Virus record (IMG/VR): IMGVR_UViG_3300037107_000061
Location: 1-32,477 of that record
Strand: one strand, 5' to 3'
DNA length: 32,477 nt
Source of the DNA: a virus
Shown here one piece after another: positions 24,004 through 31,514 of the stretch. Positions within the stretch are counted from its first letter, which is position 1. The number at the start of each line of letters is the position of its first letter. The translations under genes were made by a program, and so were the position numbers. The notes beneath the pieces are model-generated. The model ran no database searches. It saw only the letters and a list, made by a program, of their open reading frames with translations, and had not been told where the DNA came from.

Positions 24004-25159
24004 CGGCGGTGGCCGTTTCAAACTTCACCACCTTGGCTTCGCCATCGACCGGCTCCGCAAGCACGGCTTTCGCCCCGCGCGCGATCTTCTCGACCTTGTG
24101 CACGATCTTGTCGGGCGTAATGCCGGCCAGCACCTCGCAGAAACCCATGTGCGCTGACGGACAGTTGACCGGGAAATCGTTGCGGCGATTGGCGATCGCA
24201 TGATGGAAGCACGGCGCGCACGGTCCGGTGCCCTGGAGCGCAACGGTGGTCGGACAGTAGGCGGTTCGGAGCTGCCATGGGAACGGGCCATAGAGACCGA
24301 CCGCAGGAACGCCCAGCGCCCCGGCGACATGGATGAACGCGGAATCAGATCCAATAAAGGCGTCGCACTTATCGACAACCGCCGCGCTCTGGCGAAAGGA
24401 AAGATCGGCGAGACAGAGATTCTTGAGCCCGGGAAGGAACGGCACTTCCACCTCCGGAGATCCGTCTGGCTTCCGACCGCCAATCAGGTAGATTTCCCAT
24501 CCCTTGTTGAGTAGCTGCTTCACCACCATGCCCATCGCATTCCGGTGATAGGTTCGAGCAACGGAGCTGGTTCCGACCTGAATTGCCACGCGCGGAAGGC
24601 CGGGCGTGCGAGGATACGCTTCCTTGCTCCAAATCTCTTCGTTCCCGCTGACCCGATAGTCCGGCAGCTTGTTGTCGAAATCTTCGGGCAGGCCGGCGAT
24701 CGACGCATAGAGGTCGGTCATGTGCTTGGTCCTCGCCGCGGGATTGCGCTCGATGGCATTTTCCAGCCACACCCAGGCGTCGAAGGTCTCAGCAATTTGC
24801 TTCGAACAGGGATAGCGCACGATCTGGCTGACGTAGGGCAGACCGTGCAACGCGACGGCGTAATGGCCCATCGTGCAAACGGCGATCTTCAGGTTCGGCC
24901 AGCGCCGATTCAGTTCGCGCAATACCGGCGTGAGCAGAATCAGATCGCCGAAGCCTCCGAGCCGCATGAAGAGGATTGATTTTCCATTCCAATTCTTTTC
25001 CGAATCGAATGGCCTTTTCTCGACGAGCGGCGTCATTTGGCCGCTTCCGCTGAAGGCAATCAGGTGGCCGCCCGTCACGTCGTCGAGGTAGTATTCGCCC
25101 GGGACAATGCAGTCACGCGGCCCAAGATCGACCTGTTCCAAGAGGGTTAAATGGTGCAC
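23990..25159 (-). CDS. GT9 heptosyltransferase-like glycosyltransferase, 389 aa
   Basis: Resembles ADP-heptose:LPS heptosyltransferases (WaaF/RfaF-like, GT-B fold). After about 60 extra N-terminal residues comes KSILFMRLGGFGDLILLTP (60-78), the family's G-x-x-GD-x-x-x-x-x-P loop. VAIQVGTSSVARTYH (191-205) corresponds to the 'p....k.w' acceptor/ligand strand. CDAFIGSDSAFIHVAGALGV (265-284) followed by PAVGLYGP is the donor-binding signature (D-S/T-x-x-x-H-x-A). It starts at GTG (no ATG is available) 23 nt after the 21-bp repeated motif. It runs opposite to the flanking structural genes, typical of a cargo ('moron') gene. The probable role is altering host surface sugar. The exact donor is unproven. 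Confidence 0.85.
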   Translation of the reverse strand: MHHLTLLEQVDLGPRDCIVPGEYYLDDVTGGHLIAFSGSGQMTPLVEKRPFDSEKNWNGKSILFMRLGGFGDLILLTPVLRELNRRWPNLKIAVCTMGHYAVALHGLPYVSQIVRYPCSKQIAETFDAWVWLENAIERNPAARTKHMTDLYASIAGLPEDFDNKLPDYRVSGNEEIWSKEAYPRTPGLPRVAIQVGTSSVARTYHRNAMGMVVKQLLNKGWEIYLIGGRKPDGSPEVEVPFLPGLKNLCLADLSFRQSAAVVDKCDAFIGSDSAFIHVAGALGVPAVGLYGPFPWQLRTAYCPTTVALQGTGPCAPCFHHAIANRRNDFPVNCPSAHMGFCEVLAGITPDKIVHKVEKIARGAKAVLAEPVDGEAKVVKFETATADEHS

Positions 25160-25182
25160 GGAGGGATCGAACGGTTCCGGCG

Positions 25183-25203
25183 TTATCCCGTCAAGCGGGA
25201 ATT
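25183..25203 (-). promoter_or_regulatory. 21-bp repeated motif, copy 2 (candidate operator/promoter)
   Basis: On the minus strand this is base-for-base identical to 3969-3989, with core TCCCG-CTTGA-CGGGA. It ends 23 nt before the GTG of the GT9 gene, almost the same spacing as copy 1 to its ATG. TTGACG inside it could be a -35 box; the -10 position reads TTCGAT (3 of 6). The bases flanking the 21 bp are not conserved between copies. Confidence 0.6.
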
Positions 25204-25221
25204 ATGAAACGGAAGATTACA

Positions 25222-25252
25222 TTGACTGTTCGAGAGTAACGGGAGTAGTGCG
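25222..25252 (+). promoter_or_regulatory. Candidate phage promoter upstream of the scaffold gene
   Basis: TTGACT (25222-25227) is followed at an offset of 19 nt by GGGAGTAGTGCG (25241-25252), only 5 nt before the scaffold ATG. It parallels the element at 10563-10592 before the giant gene. If it is a true promoter the transcript would be nearly leaderless. It could instead be a translation-related element. Confidence 0.35.
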
Positions 25253-25257
25253 AAAAT

Positions 25258-26403
25258 ATGAGCGAAAATGGCGGGGAAGTTCCCCATTCAGCCCAAGAGG
25301 CAACAGCAGTTAATTCCGGAGCGGCGCCCGCGGCTGCTTCCAGTTCTTCAACAAAGCAGGACACATCAATCGCGGAACGCATCCAAAATGCGAGAACGCC
25401 GGCCGACTTAGCCGCCCTTGTGGCGGGACTCAATCAGCCGGTCGAAGCCGCTCCAGCCGCCAAGGAAGCCAATTCGGAACCGCCAGCAGAGGGCTCAACC
25501 CCTGCCACGGAACCGGCGCCGACAAGCGAGGGGGAAACTCCCGCCGAAGGCACAACTCCCGAACCCGCCACGGAACCAGCTCCCGAACCCGCCGCCGAAC
25601 CAGCCGCCGAGCCCGAAGCGACCGATGAGACCGCTCCCATCGAGTCCGTCAAGGCCCGGCTCAAACTGAGGGAGGATGACGAAGTCGGCCGTCTCGCAAT
25701 TGCTTTCCAGAAGCGCGATCCAAATCTGACGCTGCAGCAGGCAGTCGCCAAGGCCCAGGACCAGCTCGGGGAAACCCAGCCGGCCGAAGCCGAAGCGGAG
25801 ACTGCTCCAGGCATGCCGGCAACTATAGAGGAAACCGACGCCGCAATCGCCGCGGCAAGGACCGAGCGCAAGAAAGCCAGCACCGCAATGGATTTCGAGG
25901 TCGCTGATGCGAAAAGCGTGGAGGTTGAAAACCTTATCCAACACCGCTTCAACCTTCAGCGCCAAGCCGAAACCGCAGCCGCCAATCAGGAAGCGACTTA
26001 CGATCGCACCTTCTCGGTGGCGGAACGCCGGGCAACGGATCTATATCCGGCTGCCGGCGATCCCAACAGCGCATTCGGCAAGGAGATGCTGCGAATCGAG
26101 GCGGACATGAAGGCCAATCGGGATCCCACCTACCGGGATCCGGAAAAGCCCCTCATCATCGCCCAGATGGCAGCACGCAACCTCAGAATCGCCCCGCGAA
26201 GCAAGACCGCCCCAGCCGCAGCGAAGGCCGCAGCGCCCGCTCCGGTTGCACCCGGCCCCAAGAAAAATGTGATCCCGTCAGGCTCGAGTGTGACTGCCAA
26301 AGCCCAGCCCGGTCAGTTAAACCCGATCGATACCGCCATTCGCAGCATCAAAGGGCCAGCGGATCTCACTAAAGTTCTCAAGGAACTTGGGCTCCCGACC
26401 TGA
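25258..26403 (+). CDS. Probable scaffolding protein, 381 aa
   Basis: Assigned by position directly before the major capsid gene and by composition. It has an acidic Ala/Glu/Pro/Thr-rich first half (SEGETPAEG, EPAPEPAAEPAAEPEA), then helical segments (IESVKARLKLREDDEVGRLA, then TIEETDAAIAAARTERKKAS) and a basic Ala/Pro-rich tail with a terminal helix DTAIRSIKGPADLTKVLKEL. A charged disordered centre with helical ends is typical of scaffolds that guide capsid assembly and are then released. I see no Ser-protease or other enzyme motif. Its TGA overlaps the ATG of a 26-codon leader ORF (TGATG). Confidence 0.7.
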   Translation: MSENGGEVPHSAQEATAVNSGAAPAAASSSSTKQDTSIAERIQNARTPADLAALVAGLNQPVEAAPAAKEANSEPPAEGSTPATEPAPTSEGETPAEGTTPEPATEPAPEPAAEPAAEPEATDETAPIESVKARLKLREDDEVGRLAIAFQKRDPNLTLQQAVAKAQDQLGETQPAEAEAETAPGMPATIEETDAAIAAARTERKKASTAMDFEVADAKSVEVENLIQHRFNLQRQAETAAANQEATYDRTFSVAERRATDLYPAAGDPNSAFGKEMLRIEADMKANRDPTYRDPEKPLIIAQMAARNLRIAPRSKTAPAAAKAAAPAPVAPGPKKNVIPSGSSVTAKAQPGQLNPIDTAIRSIKGPADLTKVLKELGLPT

Positions 26404-26483
26404 TGGAACAGCGAAGCGCGGAGGATGATTGGCCTCGCCCGCAGGCCGCGGGCAACAGTTTGCAATCATTTTCACAGCGATGA
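26403..26483 (+). CDS. Possible 26-aa coupling/leader ORF before the major capsid gene
   Basis: ATG at 26403 lies in TGATG with the scaffold stop. The frame (MEQRSAEDDWPR, ending QSFSQR) stops at a TGA (26481-26483) that overlaps the major capsid ATG (ATGA). A gap spanned exactly by an ORF with overlapping junctions at both ends is the same arrangement used by accepted genes here. The peptide may have no function of its own and merely carry ribosomes through the hairpin at 26437-26453 to the capsid start. Chance is also possible for so short an ORF. Confidence 0.4.
   Translation: MEQRSAEDDWPRPQAAGNSLQSFSQR
26437..26453 (+). promoter_or_regulatory. Hairpin 27 nt upstream of the major capsid start
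   Basis: GCCCGC (26437-26442) and GCGGGC (26448-26453) form a 6-bp all-GC stem with loop AGGCC. It is followed by AACAGTTTGC rather than a T-run, so it is more likely a translation-control or mRNA-stabilising/processing element between scaffold and capsid than a terminator. Confidence 0.45.
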
Positions 26484-27952
26484 GCTGGGACATCAATACA
26501 CCCAATACAGGGACAGCCCTGGCCAACATGAGCCCGGATTCGGTCCGGATCCTGTGGCAAAAAATGGTCGACGTGTTCGACCAATCGGAAGACTTCTTCG
26601 CCCCCTTCGAGGGCGACAACAAGAAATCCCCCGTCCGCGTCATCAATGACACGGCGGTCGGCAAAGGTCTCAAATTCCGTATCACCTCCCGCGCCGGATA
26701 CTTCGGCAAGGGCAAGAGCGGAGACGACCTGTTTGAAAACTCCACGGATTACGAGCCGGACCTGATTTCGTCGAACGAAGTGGATGCGGACTTCCTCCGC
26801 AATGCCACGTCGATCACGCAACGGACTGACGAGTTCCTGGGCACCCAGAACGAGATCCGGAACGGGCAGGCTGAAGAGCTTGGCAAGTGGATGGGCCGCG
26901 AGAAATCCGCCCGCCTTGGCATGCTGTACCGCCTGCGCGGCGGTTCGCAAAACCTGCTTATCGGCGGCGGCAAGTCCAATCAGGATCTCCTGAAGACGGC
27001 CGACGGTCTGGTCTACGCCGACTTGCTTTACATGGGGCAAGCTCTCAAGCCGCTCGGCGGAACCCCCGCCGAAGTCGGAACGATCCGCGGCGTCAAGATC
27101 TACAAGTATCTGATGCTCGGAACCACCCCCGGGTTGTTCAGCCTCAAGGCCGATTCGGATTATCAGGCCAAACTCAGGGACGCGATGCCGCGTGAGAAGT
27201 GGGACGAGAATCCGCTGTGGGCCGGCGGCTATGCGGAGATCGACGGGCACACGATTCGGGAGTTCAACCCGATCGACAACGACGGCGACGCTTGGGTCGG
27301 TTCCTTCTGGAACCCCAAGGCGTATCTGGGCGCTGCGATCAACGCCGGGACGGCGGTATTCAATGTCACCGGCGGCGGCGTCAATTCTGGAACCCGGGTC
27401 GATTATTTCCGGTTCTTCGAGAACTTCGCCTTCGAGTTCCTGCCGGCGGACATCTTCACGCCGACTTACGCCACGGCGTACTTCCTGATCGTCAACCCGA
27501 AGAACGCGGCAGTTGACCCGGGCAAGGTCGGCATGTACTCGTACACGACCGGCAACCAGGGCAATTACATCACGGTGCTGAATCGGCTGGGACCGAGCAA
27601 CGCCGGCGGGATGGTCAGCACGCTGGGCAGCGTGATCTGGAACAGCGGCGTGTGGGCGGGCCTGCACACGAATGTGCATCCGGTTGGTTCGACGATCATC
27701 CAATGCAACGCTTTCGGCGTTCCGTTCGGAGACACGATCATGACCGGATCCAATTCCGCGTTGCGCGGCTACGGGTCCATGCGGAACAAGCGTTCGGAGT
27801 GGTTGATTGAAGGCGGCTTCCAGATGCGGACGTTCATCACGTCGGTCTTCGGGCAAGCTCTCCGGAAGAACGTGAACGGCGTAATCCCGGGCTACGTCCG
27901 GCTGCGCCACGCGCTCAACTATCCGGAGCTGGGTTTGCCTGTGGTCGTCTAG
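26480..27952 (+). CDS. Major capsid protein (N4 gp56 / DUF4043-like), 490 aa
   Basis: Main shell subunit with an HK97-type fold expected. The start is the ATG at 26480 (MSWDINTPNTG); a longer frame from 26429 adds 17 unlike residues that read through the leader region. Typical features are an N-terminal arm with KMVDVFDQSEDFFAPFEG, then SPVRVINDT and GKGLKFRITSRAGYFGKGKSG, then RTDEFLGTQNEIRNGQAEELGK. The domain with YFRFFENFAFEFLPADIFTP and AYFLIVNPKN follows, and the basic end GYVRLRHALNYPELGLPVVV closes the protein. The order and these segments match the capsid proteins of the N4 gp56/DUF4043 group as I remember them. It follows the scaffold and is followed by a strong hairpin. Confidence 0.85.
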   Translation: MSWDINTPNTGTALANMSPDSVRILWQKMVDVFDQSEDFFAPFEGDNKKSPVRVINDTAVGKGLKFRITSRAGYFGKGKSGDDLFENSTDYEPDLISSNEVDADFLRNATSITQRTDEFLGTQNEIRNGQAEELGKWMGREKSARLGMLYRLRGGSQNLLIGGGKSNQDLLKTADGLVYADLLYMGQALKPLGGTPAEVGTIRGVKIYKYLMLGTTPGLFSLKADSDYQAKLRDAMPREKWDENPLWAGGYAEIDGHTIREFNPIDNDGDAWVGSFWNPKAYLGAAINAGTAVFNVTGGGVNSGTRVDYFRFFENFAFEFLPADIFTPTYATAYFLIVNPKNAAVDPGKVGMYSYTTGNQGNYITVLNRLGPSNAGGMVSTLGSVIWNSGVWAGLHTNVHPVGSTIIQCNAFGVPFGDTIMTGSNSALRGYGSMRNKRSEWLIEGGFQMRTFITSVFGQALRKNVNGVIPGYVRLRHALNYPELGLPVVV

Positions 27953-27975
27953 CAGGCATTCATGGGATGGAAAAC

Positions 27976-28003
27976 GGGGCGGCCGGTTTCGGCCGGTCGC
28001 CCC
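27976..28003 (+). terminator. Terminator-like hairpin after the major capsid gene
   Basis: GGGGCG (27976-27981) pairs with CGCCCC (27998-28003) and CCGG with CCGG, with one G-T pair between and a 6-nt loop. This gives an 11-pair stem 24 nt after the capsid stop, followed by TCACTTT. Partial termination here would make capsid mRNA more abundant than that of the following genes. Confidence 0.6.
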
Positions 28004-28010
28004 TCACTTT

Positions 28011-28331
28011 ATGACACGGTTAATTATCTGGGTCGGCGGCCGCACCATCGTGCACGGCTTCAAGCGCCGGGGATTCCTCTGGTCACAATCCCACGGCTGT
28101 TTCATCTACCTGGGTCGCGAGTTGACGGATCGAGAATTCAACGGCGTCATCGACAAGGCGCTGCGGGAGGGAGAAGGCATGTTCCCGTCGGTGAAAGTCG
28201 TGGCTTTCTCGTCAGAGGCAGCCGCAGCCCCATCGATTACCGCCCAGCAAGCCGAAGAGATTCTGCAACGGTTCGCCCCAGAACGGCTAAAGAAGAAGCC
28301 GGGCCCCAAGCAGCTCGTCGAAGTCGACTAA
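28011..28331 (+). CDS. Hypothetical protein after the capsid gene, 106 aa
   Basis: Begins at the ATG at 28011, 7 nt after the hairpin. The N-terminal half is beta-rich and basic (TRLIIWVGGRTIVHGFKRRG, then GCFIYLGRELTDREFNGVID). The C-terminal part is helical and ends in a Lys/Pro-rich tail (ERLKKKPGPKQLVEVD). An overlapping frame from 27962 gives an Arg/Pro/Ser-rich product running through the hairpin and is rejected. Its place between capsid and neck genes suggests a head-completion or minor head role. I recognise no family. Confidence 0.65.
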   Translation: MTRLIIWVGGRTIVHGFKRRGFLWSQSHGCFIYLGRELTDREFNGVIDKALREGEGMFPSVKVVAFSSEAAAAPSITAQQAEEILQRFAPERLKKKPGPKQLVEVD

Positions 28332-28337
28332 CTCCCA

Positions 28338-29063
28338 ATGCCACTTACCCTCGCAGCAGCCCAGAGCGATCTCCTCAGCAAGCTCGGCATTGAGGATGTC
28401 AGCGTTGCCACGGATCTGATGCAGCAGGACGTCATCATTGCCATCAACGGGGCGATGCAAACCCTGCAGAGCGCCGGCGAGGATTATTTCACCCGGCAAA
28501 AGCTCCTGCTCACTCTCGGGGTTGGAACGAGCGTTTATTCGATCGCTGGAGTTCAGGCTGTACTCGGCCCGGTCCGGCTGAACGATTCGATCCCGCTTCG
28601 CGCGCTCGAGTCCCGCGGTGAAATCGATCAGTTCGATAGGATTTTCCTTGGCGGAACAGACTATGGTTCGATCGCCGGCACGCCGATGGCGTACTGGGTC
28701 GAGTATCTGCGCCAAGGATCGGCCGGCAACATCCAGCAGGTCAACATCTGGCTGGCCCCTCCGACGGCAGCTTCCGTTTTGCCAGCCACGCTCGCAGTCG
28801 AGGTGGTCGACGCAGCCACTTCTTACTCGGCGGCGGATCTGGCGACCAATGCGTTGTTGCCAATCTCGCAAAACTACGGCGAATCGATCTTCCTACCGAT
28901 CGCCCGCTATCTGATTACGAGGTCGAGCCAGTTTAGCCGGCCGGATATTCTGGCCGGACTGACGGCTGACTATCAATCCGCCATGCAACGGCTCGGGCTC
29001 TTTGGTGGATTCCCCAACGTCGACCAGAGCGGCACCAAGCCACCACGAAAGGTCCAGGCATGA
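28338..29063 (+). CDS. Neck/adaptor (head-to-tail connector) protein 1, 241 aa
   Basis: Predicted to sit on the portal ring and link it to the tail. The N-terminal helical part (LAAAQSDLLSKLGIEDVSVATDLMQQDVIIAINGAMQTL) followed by a beta-rich middle (FTRQKLLLTLGVGTSVYSIA) resembles the adaptor proteins of podoviruses. A C-terminal helix (ISQNYGESIFLPIARYLITRSSQF) carries the rest. The next gene has a related N-terminal segment (QDVIIAINGAMQTL versus EDVIAACNGALQRL), so the two may be paralogues. It overlaps that gene by ATGA. The role is inferred from position and layout, not from a search. Confidence 0.6.
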   Translation: MPLTLAAAQSDLLSKLGIEDVSVATDLMQQDVIIAINGAMQTLQSAGEDYFTRQKLLLTLGVGTSVYSIAGVQAVLGPVRLNDSIPLRALESRGEIDQFDRIFLGGTDYGSIAGTPMAYWVEYLRQGSAGNIQQVNIWLAPPTAASVLPATLAVEVVDAATSYSAADLATNALLPISQNYGESIFLPIARYLITRSSQFSRPDILAGLTADYQSAMQRLGLFGGFPNVDQSGTKPPRKVQA

Positions 29064-29968
29064 GTATTTCGACAGTCCAGCTTGCCGCTCGCGTTGCCCG
29101 CCGATCCCGCACCGGAGACGTCACCCGACTTTCTATGTCGGAGCAGGAGGATGTTATCGCTGCCTGCAATGGCGCGCTCCAGCGGCTCTTCAATGCGCTG
29201 CCGGCCTACTTCAAGGAACAGACGCAGGGCTTCCTTCTGCCGGCGCCGCAGATCATCCAAGGCATCGGAGCCATCCAGTATGGCGTGACGCTCACCGGAA
29301 TCGTCTTGGCCGCCAACCAGATCGGCCAAACCATCGTGCTCGATGGCGATCAGGGGTGGAATCAGATCATGGCGATCGATCCGATTGCCCAGACAGTATC
29401 GCTGCTCAATCCCTTCATGGGCCCGACCGGGACAACCTCGGCCACGATCTACGGCAACGCGCTTTACTCGACCGATTACCCCTTCGACCGGATTATCGGC
29501 AATCCGATCTTCGCCAACGCCGCCCTCACGCCGCTCATGCGGACCGACATGATTCGGGCGAACGGCAACGATGCCAGTTGGATCTTCCAGCAGAGCGTCG
29601 GCCAGCCGCAAGCGTGGTGGACCCAGGTATTCGGAGAGTCGCAGGGCAAGACTCCGCTCGTTGTCCTGCGCTTCGCGCCGGCGCCGGACCAAGCGTATGC
29701 CGTCAATGTCCGCCTCGCCTTCTGGCCGCGGCTTCTGACGCTCACTGATCTCCAGTCGGCGCGCCCGGTCTTCGTCCCCGATCAATTCATTCACCCATCC
29801 CTGATCCCGATGGCGATTCAGGAATTCATGCAATATCCCTCATTTCTCTCACGCAAGGATGAGAAACAGGTCGACCAAAAGGGCAAAGAGGGAGAGAAGT
29901 GGGCAAAGGATCAGCTCGGCCAAATCGGAGTTCCCAACAACCGCATCTACACACCAGTCGGATACTAA
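29060..29968 (+). CDS. Neck/adaptor protein 2, 302 aa
   Basis: Begins MSISTVQLAARVARRSR, followed by EQEDVIAACNGALQRLF (about residues 28-44), the segment shared with the preceding gene. A long beta-rich middle (FLLPAPQIIQGIGAIQYGVT, then LVVLRFAPAPDQAYAVNVRLAFWPRLLTL) precedes a helical, charged C-terminus (KDEKQVDQKGKEGEKWAKDQLGQ). The layout fits a tail-tube terminator/neck protein stacked on the first adaptor, as in podoviruses with two ring proteins. It is joined to its partner by ATGA. A 13-nt gap leads to the next gene. Confidence 0.6.
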   Translation: MSISTVQLAARVARRSRTGDVTRLSMSEQEDVIAACNGALQRLFNALPAYFKEQTQGFLLPAPQIIQGIGAIQYGVTLTGIVLAANQIGQTIVLDGDQGWNQIMAIDPIAQTVSLLNPFMGPTGTTSATIYGNALYSTDYPFDRIIGNPIFANAALTPLMRTDMIRANGNDASWIFQQSVGQPQAWWTQVFGESQGKTPLVVLRFAPAPDQAYAVNVRLAFWPRLLTLTDLQSARPVFVPDQFIHPSLIPMAIQEFMQYPSFLSRKDEKQVDQKGKEGEKWAKDQLGQIGVPNNRIYTPVGY

Positions 29969-29981
29969 CCATCATTTCACC

Positions 29982-30314
29982 ATGTCCACACGCCTCCTTG
30001 GAGTTGCACCAGAAGACAGAGCCCAGATCGTAGCGATCGGGAAAACCCCGTCCGGCAAAGTTGTCCTGCTCGCCGTCGACGAGTCGGGCGGTCTGATGGG
30101 CGGCGGCCACAGCGCCGGCCTGTTCATCAACGACACAGGGGCCCACACGGGCGCTTGGACTTCGTTCCAGGCCACCACCGCCACGGTCGGCACCTTTGTC
30201 GCGAGCAACATCACCGGGGCGATGACAGGCATCACGGTGCCCGCCGGCGGAACCGTCTACGGCAATTTCACTTCGATCACGCTGGCAAGCGGAAGCGGCA
30301 TTGCCTATGCCTGA
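29982..30314 (+). CDS. Possible head-fibre/decoration protein, 110 aa
   Basis: Start ATG at 29982 (MSTRLLGVAPEDRAQIVAIG); upstream ATGs run through the neck gene. The N-terminal third is alpha/beta with KVVLLAVDESGG. The C-terminal half is rich in Thr, Gly and Ala with short strands (VGTFVASNITGAMTGITVPA, then GTVYGNFTSITLASGSGIAYA). Endings of the type 'G..Y.G.FTSI.LASG...AY' recur in small phage virion proteins, so exposure on the particle is plausible. Its TGA overlaps the next ATG (TGATG). No enzyme motif is visible. Confidence 0.6.
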   Translation: MSTRLLGVAPEDRAQIVAIGKTPSGKVVLLAVDESGGLMGGGHSAGLFINDTGAHTGAWTSFQATTATVGTFVASNITGAMTGITVPAGGTVYGNFTSITLASGSGIAYA

Positions 30315-30538
30315 TGACCTCGCCCGACCTCAACCTCCTGCGCCAAAAGATTGGCATTGAATCAGGAGAGGACTTCAGGTGGGTGCACGAAATCCGTTTC
30401 TATCTAAATTCCGGAGGCTGTTATACGATCACCCTTGGAGGACGGAAAAACTTTGTTTCCGTCCGCTGGCTCCGGTCTCTACTTCATCTCTCTCGCTTAG
30501 ACCGTACAATAGATCAACGAAAGAAATCCATCCCATGA
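30314..30538 (+). CDS. Small hypothetical protein, 74 aa
   Basis: Begins at ATG 30314 inside TGATG and ends with a TGA overlapping the start of the secreted Ig-like gene (ATGA), so it fills the interval exactly. The product ([20 protein letters not shown]..., then [20 protein letters not shown]) has a charged N-terminus, a short beta-like middle and a basic C-terminus. It has no signal peptide or membrane helix. No family is recognised. Codon use is less typical of the neighbours in the last 25 codons, so a non-coding control segment with an incidental ORF is the alternative. Confidence 0.5.
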   Translation: MTSPDLNLLRQKIGIESGEDFRWVHEIRFYLNSGGCYTITLGGRKNFVSVRWLRSLLHLSRLDRTIDQRKKSIP

Positions 30539-30954
30539 AAACCGCCAAACTGTCCTTCCTCGCGCTCATCTTCGTGGCGCTCGCCGTCTTAGCTCCTTCC
30601 GCCTGCGCCAGCACTGGGACGGCCGTTGTTGGGCATTCGGTGACGTTTTACCTGATAGCGATCAGCGGTACTACGCCTATAACCTACCAATGGCAGAAGA
30701 ACGGGACGAACATCCCTGGAGCTACCGGAATTGCCCTGCCTGCTGGTGTGACCGGGATTGCCAACTCCGCTTACACCATCGCCAGCGTCTCGGCTGGTGA
30801 CGCCGGCGTCTACACCGTTGTCGCCACCAATAACGCCGGATCGGCCACCTCTGACACGGCTACCTTGACTATCAACTCAGCCCCCAACGGTGCGGTCACT
30901 GGAGTCCAAGTGACGCAAAACGGAGTCACCACACCCTACAACTTCAGCTCGTAG
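30535..30954 (+). CDS. Secreted Ig-like domain protein, 139 aa
   Basis: The ATG at 30535 gives a clear signal peptide: [20 protein letters not shown], then PSACAS, with a signal peptidase I site likely near residue 25-26. The Cys is not preceded by a standard lipobox. Residues about 28-113 form one bacterial Ig-like domain: [27 protein letters not shown] with the core Trp53, then [20 protein letters not shown], the 'D.G.Y.v...N' strand with Val in place of the usual Cys. It should be exported and stay monomeric, or bind a surface or envelope partner. Such domains occur on phage particles without signal peptides; a signal peptide makes host-envelope export more likely. It precedes the holin-like gene. 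Confidence 0.75.
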   Translation: MKTAKLSFLALIFVALAVLAPSACASTGTAVVGHSVTFYLIAISGTTPITYQWQKNGTNIPGATGIALPAGVTGIANSAYTIASVSAGDAGVYTVVATNNAGSATSDTATLTINSAPNGAVTGVQVTQNGVTTPYNFSS

Positions 30955-30958
30955 CGCC

Positions 30959-31477
30959 ATGCAAAAACAATCTTCAGTCCGCCGTTGGATTTTCTGGCTT
31001 TTTTGCGCGGTCTTCGCTGCCACCGCCTATGGACAAGCAGTAGCAACGACAACGGGCGCCGCAGCCGCGACGACGCCGGCCTCAGCGCCCCCCCTGCCCT
31101 GGCAGCTCTCCCTAATTCCGATCTTCACCCCCTTGATCATTCAGGCGGTGAAGATGTTCGTGCCTAAGATCCCGACGCTTTGGCTGCCGGTTATGGCTCC
31201 CTTCCTGGGCGCCTTGCTGGACGTGATCAGCCACTACTCGACCGGCTCGAATATCTCGATCGGCACCGCGGCCGCGCTGGGCCTTGCCGGCGTTGGCGTG
31301 CGCGAAGTCGTTGACCAGATCCAGAAGGTCTCTCCTGCCGGACCCTCTGTTCCAACCGTTGCCACCGTCCCCATTCAGACATCCCCGCCGGCCACGGCTG
31401 TCAAAATCGTCCCTCTCGCCACGGTCGTTGAAACGCCTGCCGTTACAACCCCTGGCCCAACGGTGACGCCTGCTTAG
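30959..31477 (+). CDS. Membrane protein, holin-like candidate, 172 aa
   Basis: Starts with a signal-like hydrophobic segment (residues 10-27). After a Thr/Ala-rich linker come three candidate membrane helices: about 49-66 (WQLSLIPIFTPLIIQAVK), 72-90 (PTLWLPVMAPFLGALLDVI) and 99-116 (ISIGTAAALGLAGVGVRE). The C-terminus is Pro/Val/Thr-rich (PAVTTPGPTVTPA). A multi-helix small protein next to a lipoprotein gene and short membrane proteins fits a holin that permeabilises the inner membrane, but the long Thr/Pro tail is unusual for holins. An alternative is another envelope-modifying protein. The gene follows the Ig-like gene by 4 nt. Confidence 0.5.
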   Translation: MQKQSSVRRWIFWLFCAVFAATAYGQAVATTTGAAAATTPASAPPLPWQLSLIPIFTPLIIQAVKMFVPKIPTLWLPVMAPFLGALLDVISHYSTGSNISIGTAAALGLAGVGVREVVDQIQKVSPAGPSVPTVATVPIQTSPPATAVKIVPLATVVETPAVTTPGPTVTPA

Positions 31478-31514
31478 CTTCCCTTCTGCAGCTCCAACGT
31501 TAATCCATCAACCC

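Noticed and set aside
3969-25203. The 21-bp inverted pair as an invertible segment or attachment site
   Set aside because: No recombinase or integrase is seen in the window, and inversion would flip the whole terminase-portal block. Position relative to start codons fits regulation better.
26119-26141. Direct repeat of CGGGATCC, 15 nt apart
   Set aside because: Lies within the scaffold gene and is explained by two RDP tripeptides using the same codons.
30505-30510. TACAAT, a good -10 box before the Ig-like gene
   Set aside because: No -35 match at 16-18 nt upstream (CTTCAT at 17), and the stretch is inside a plausible coupled small gene.
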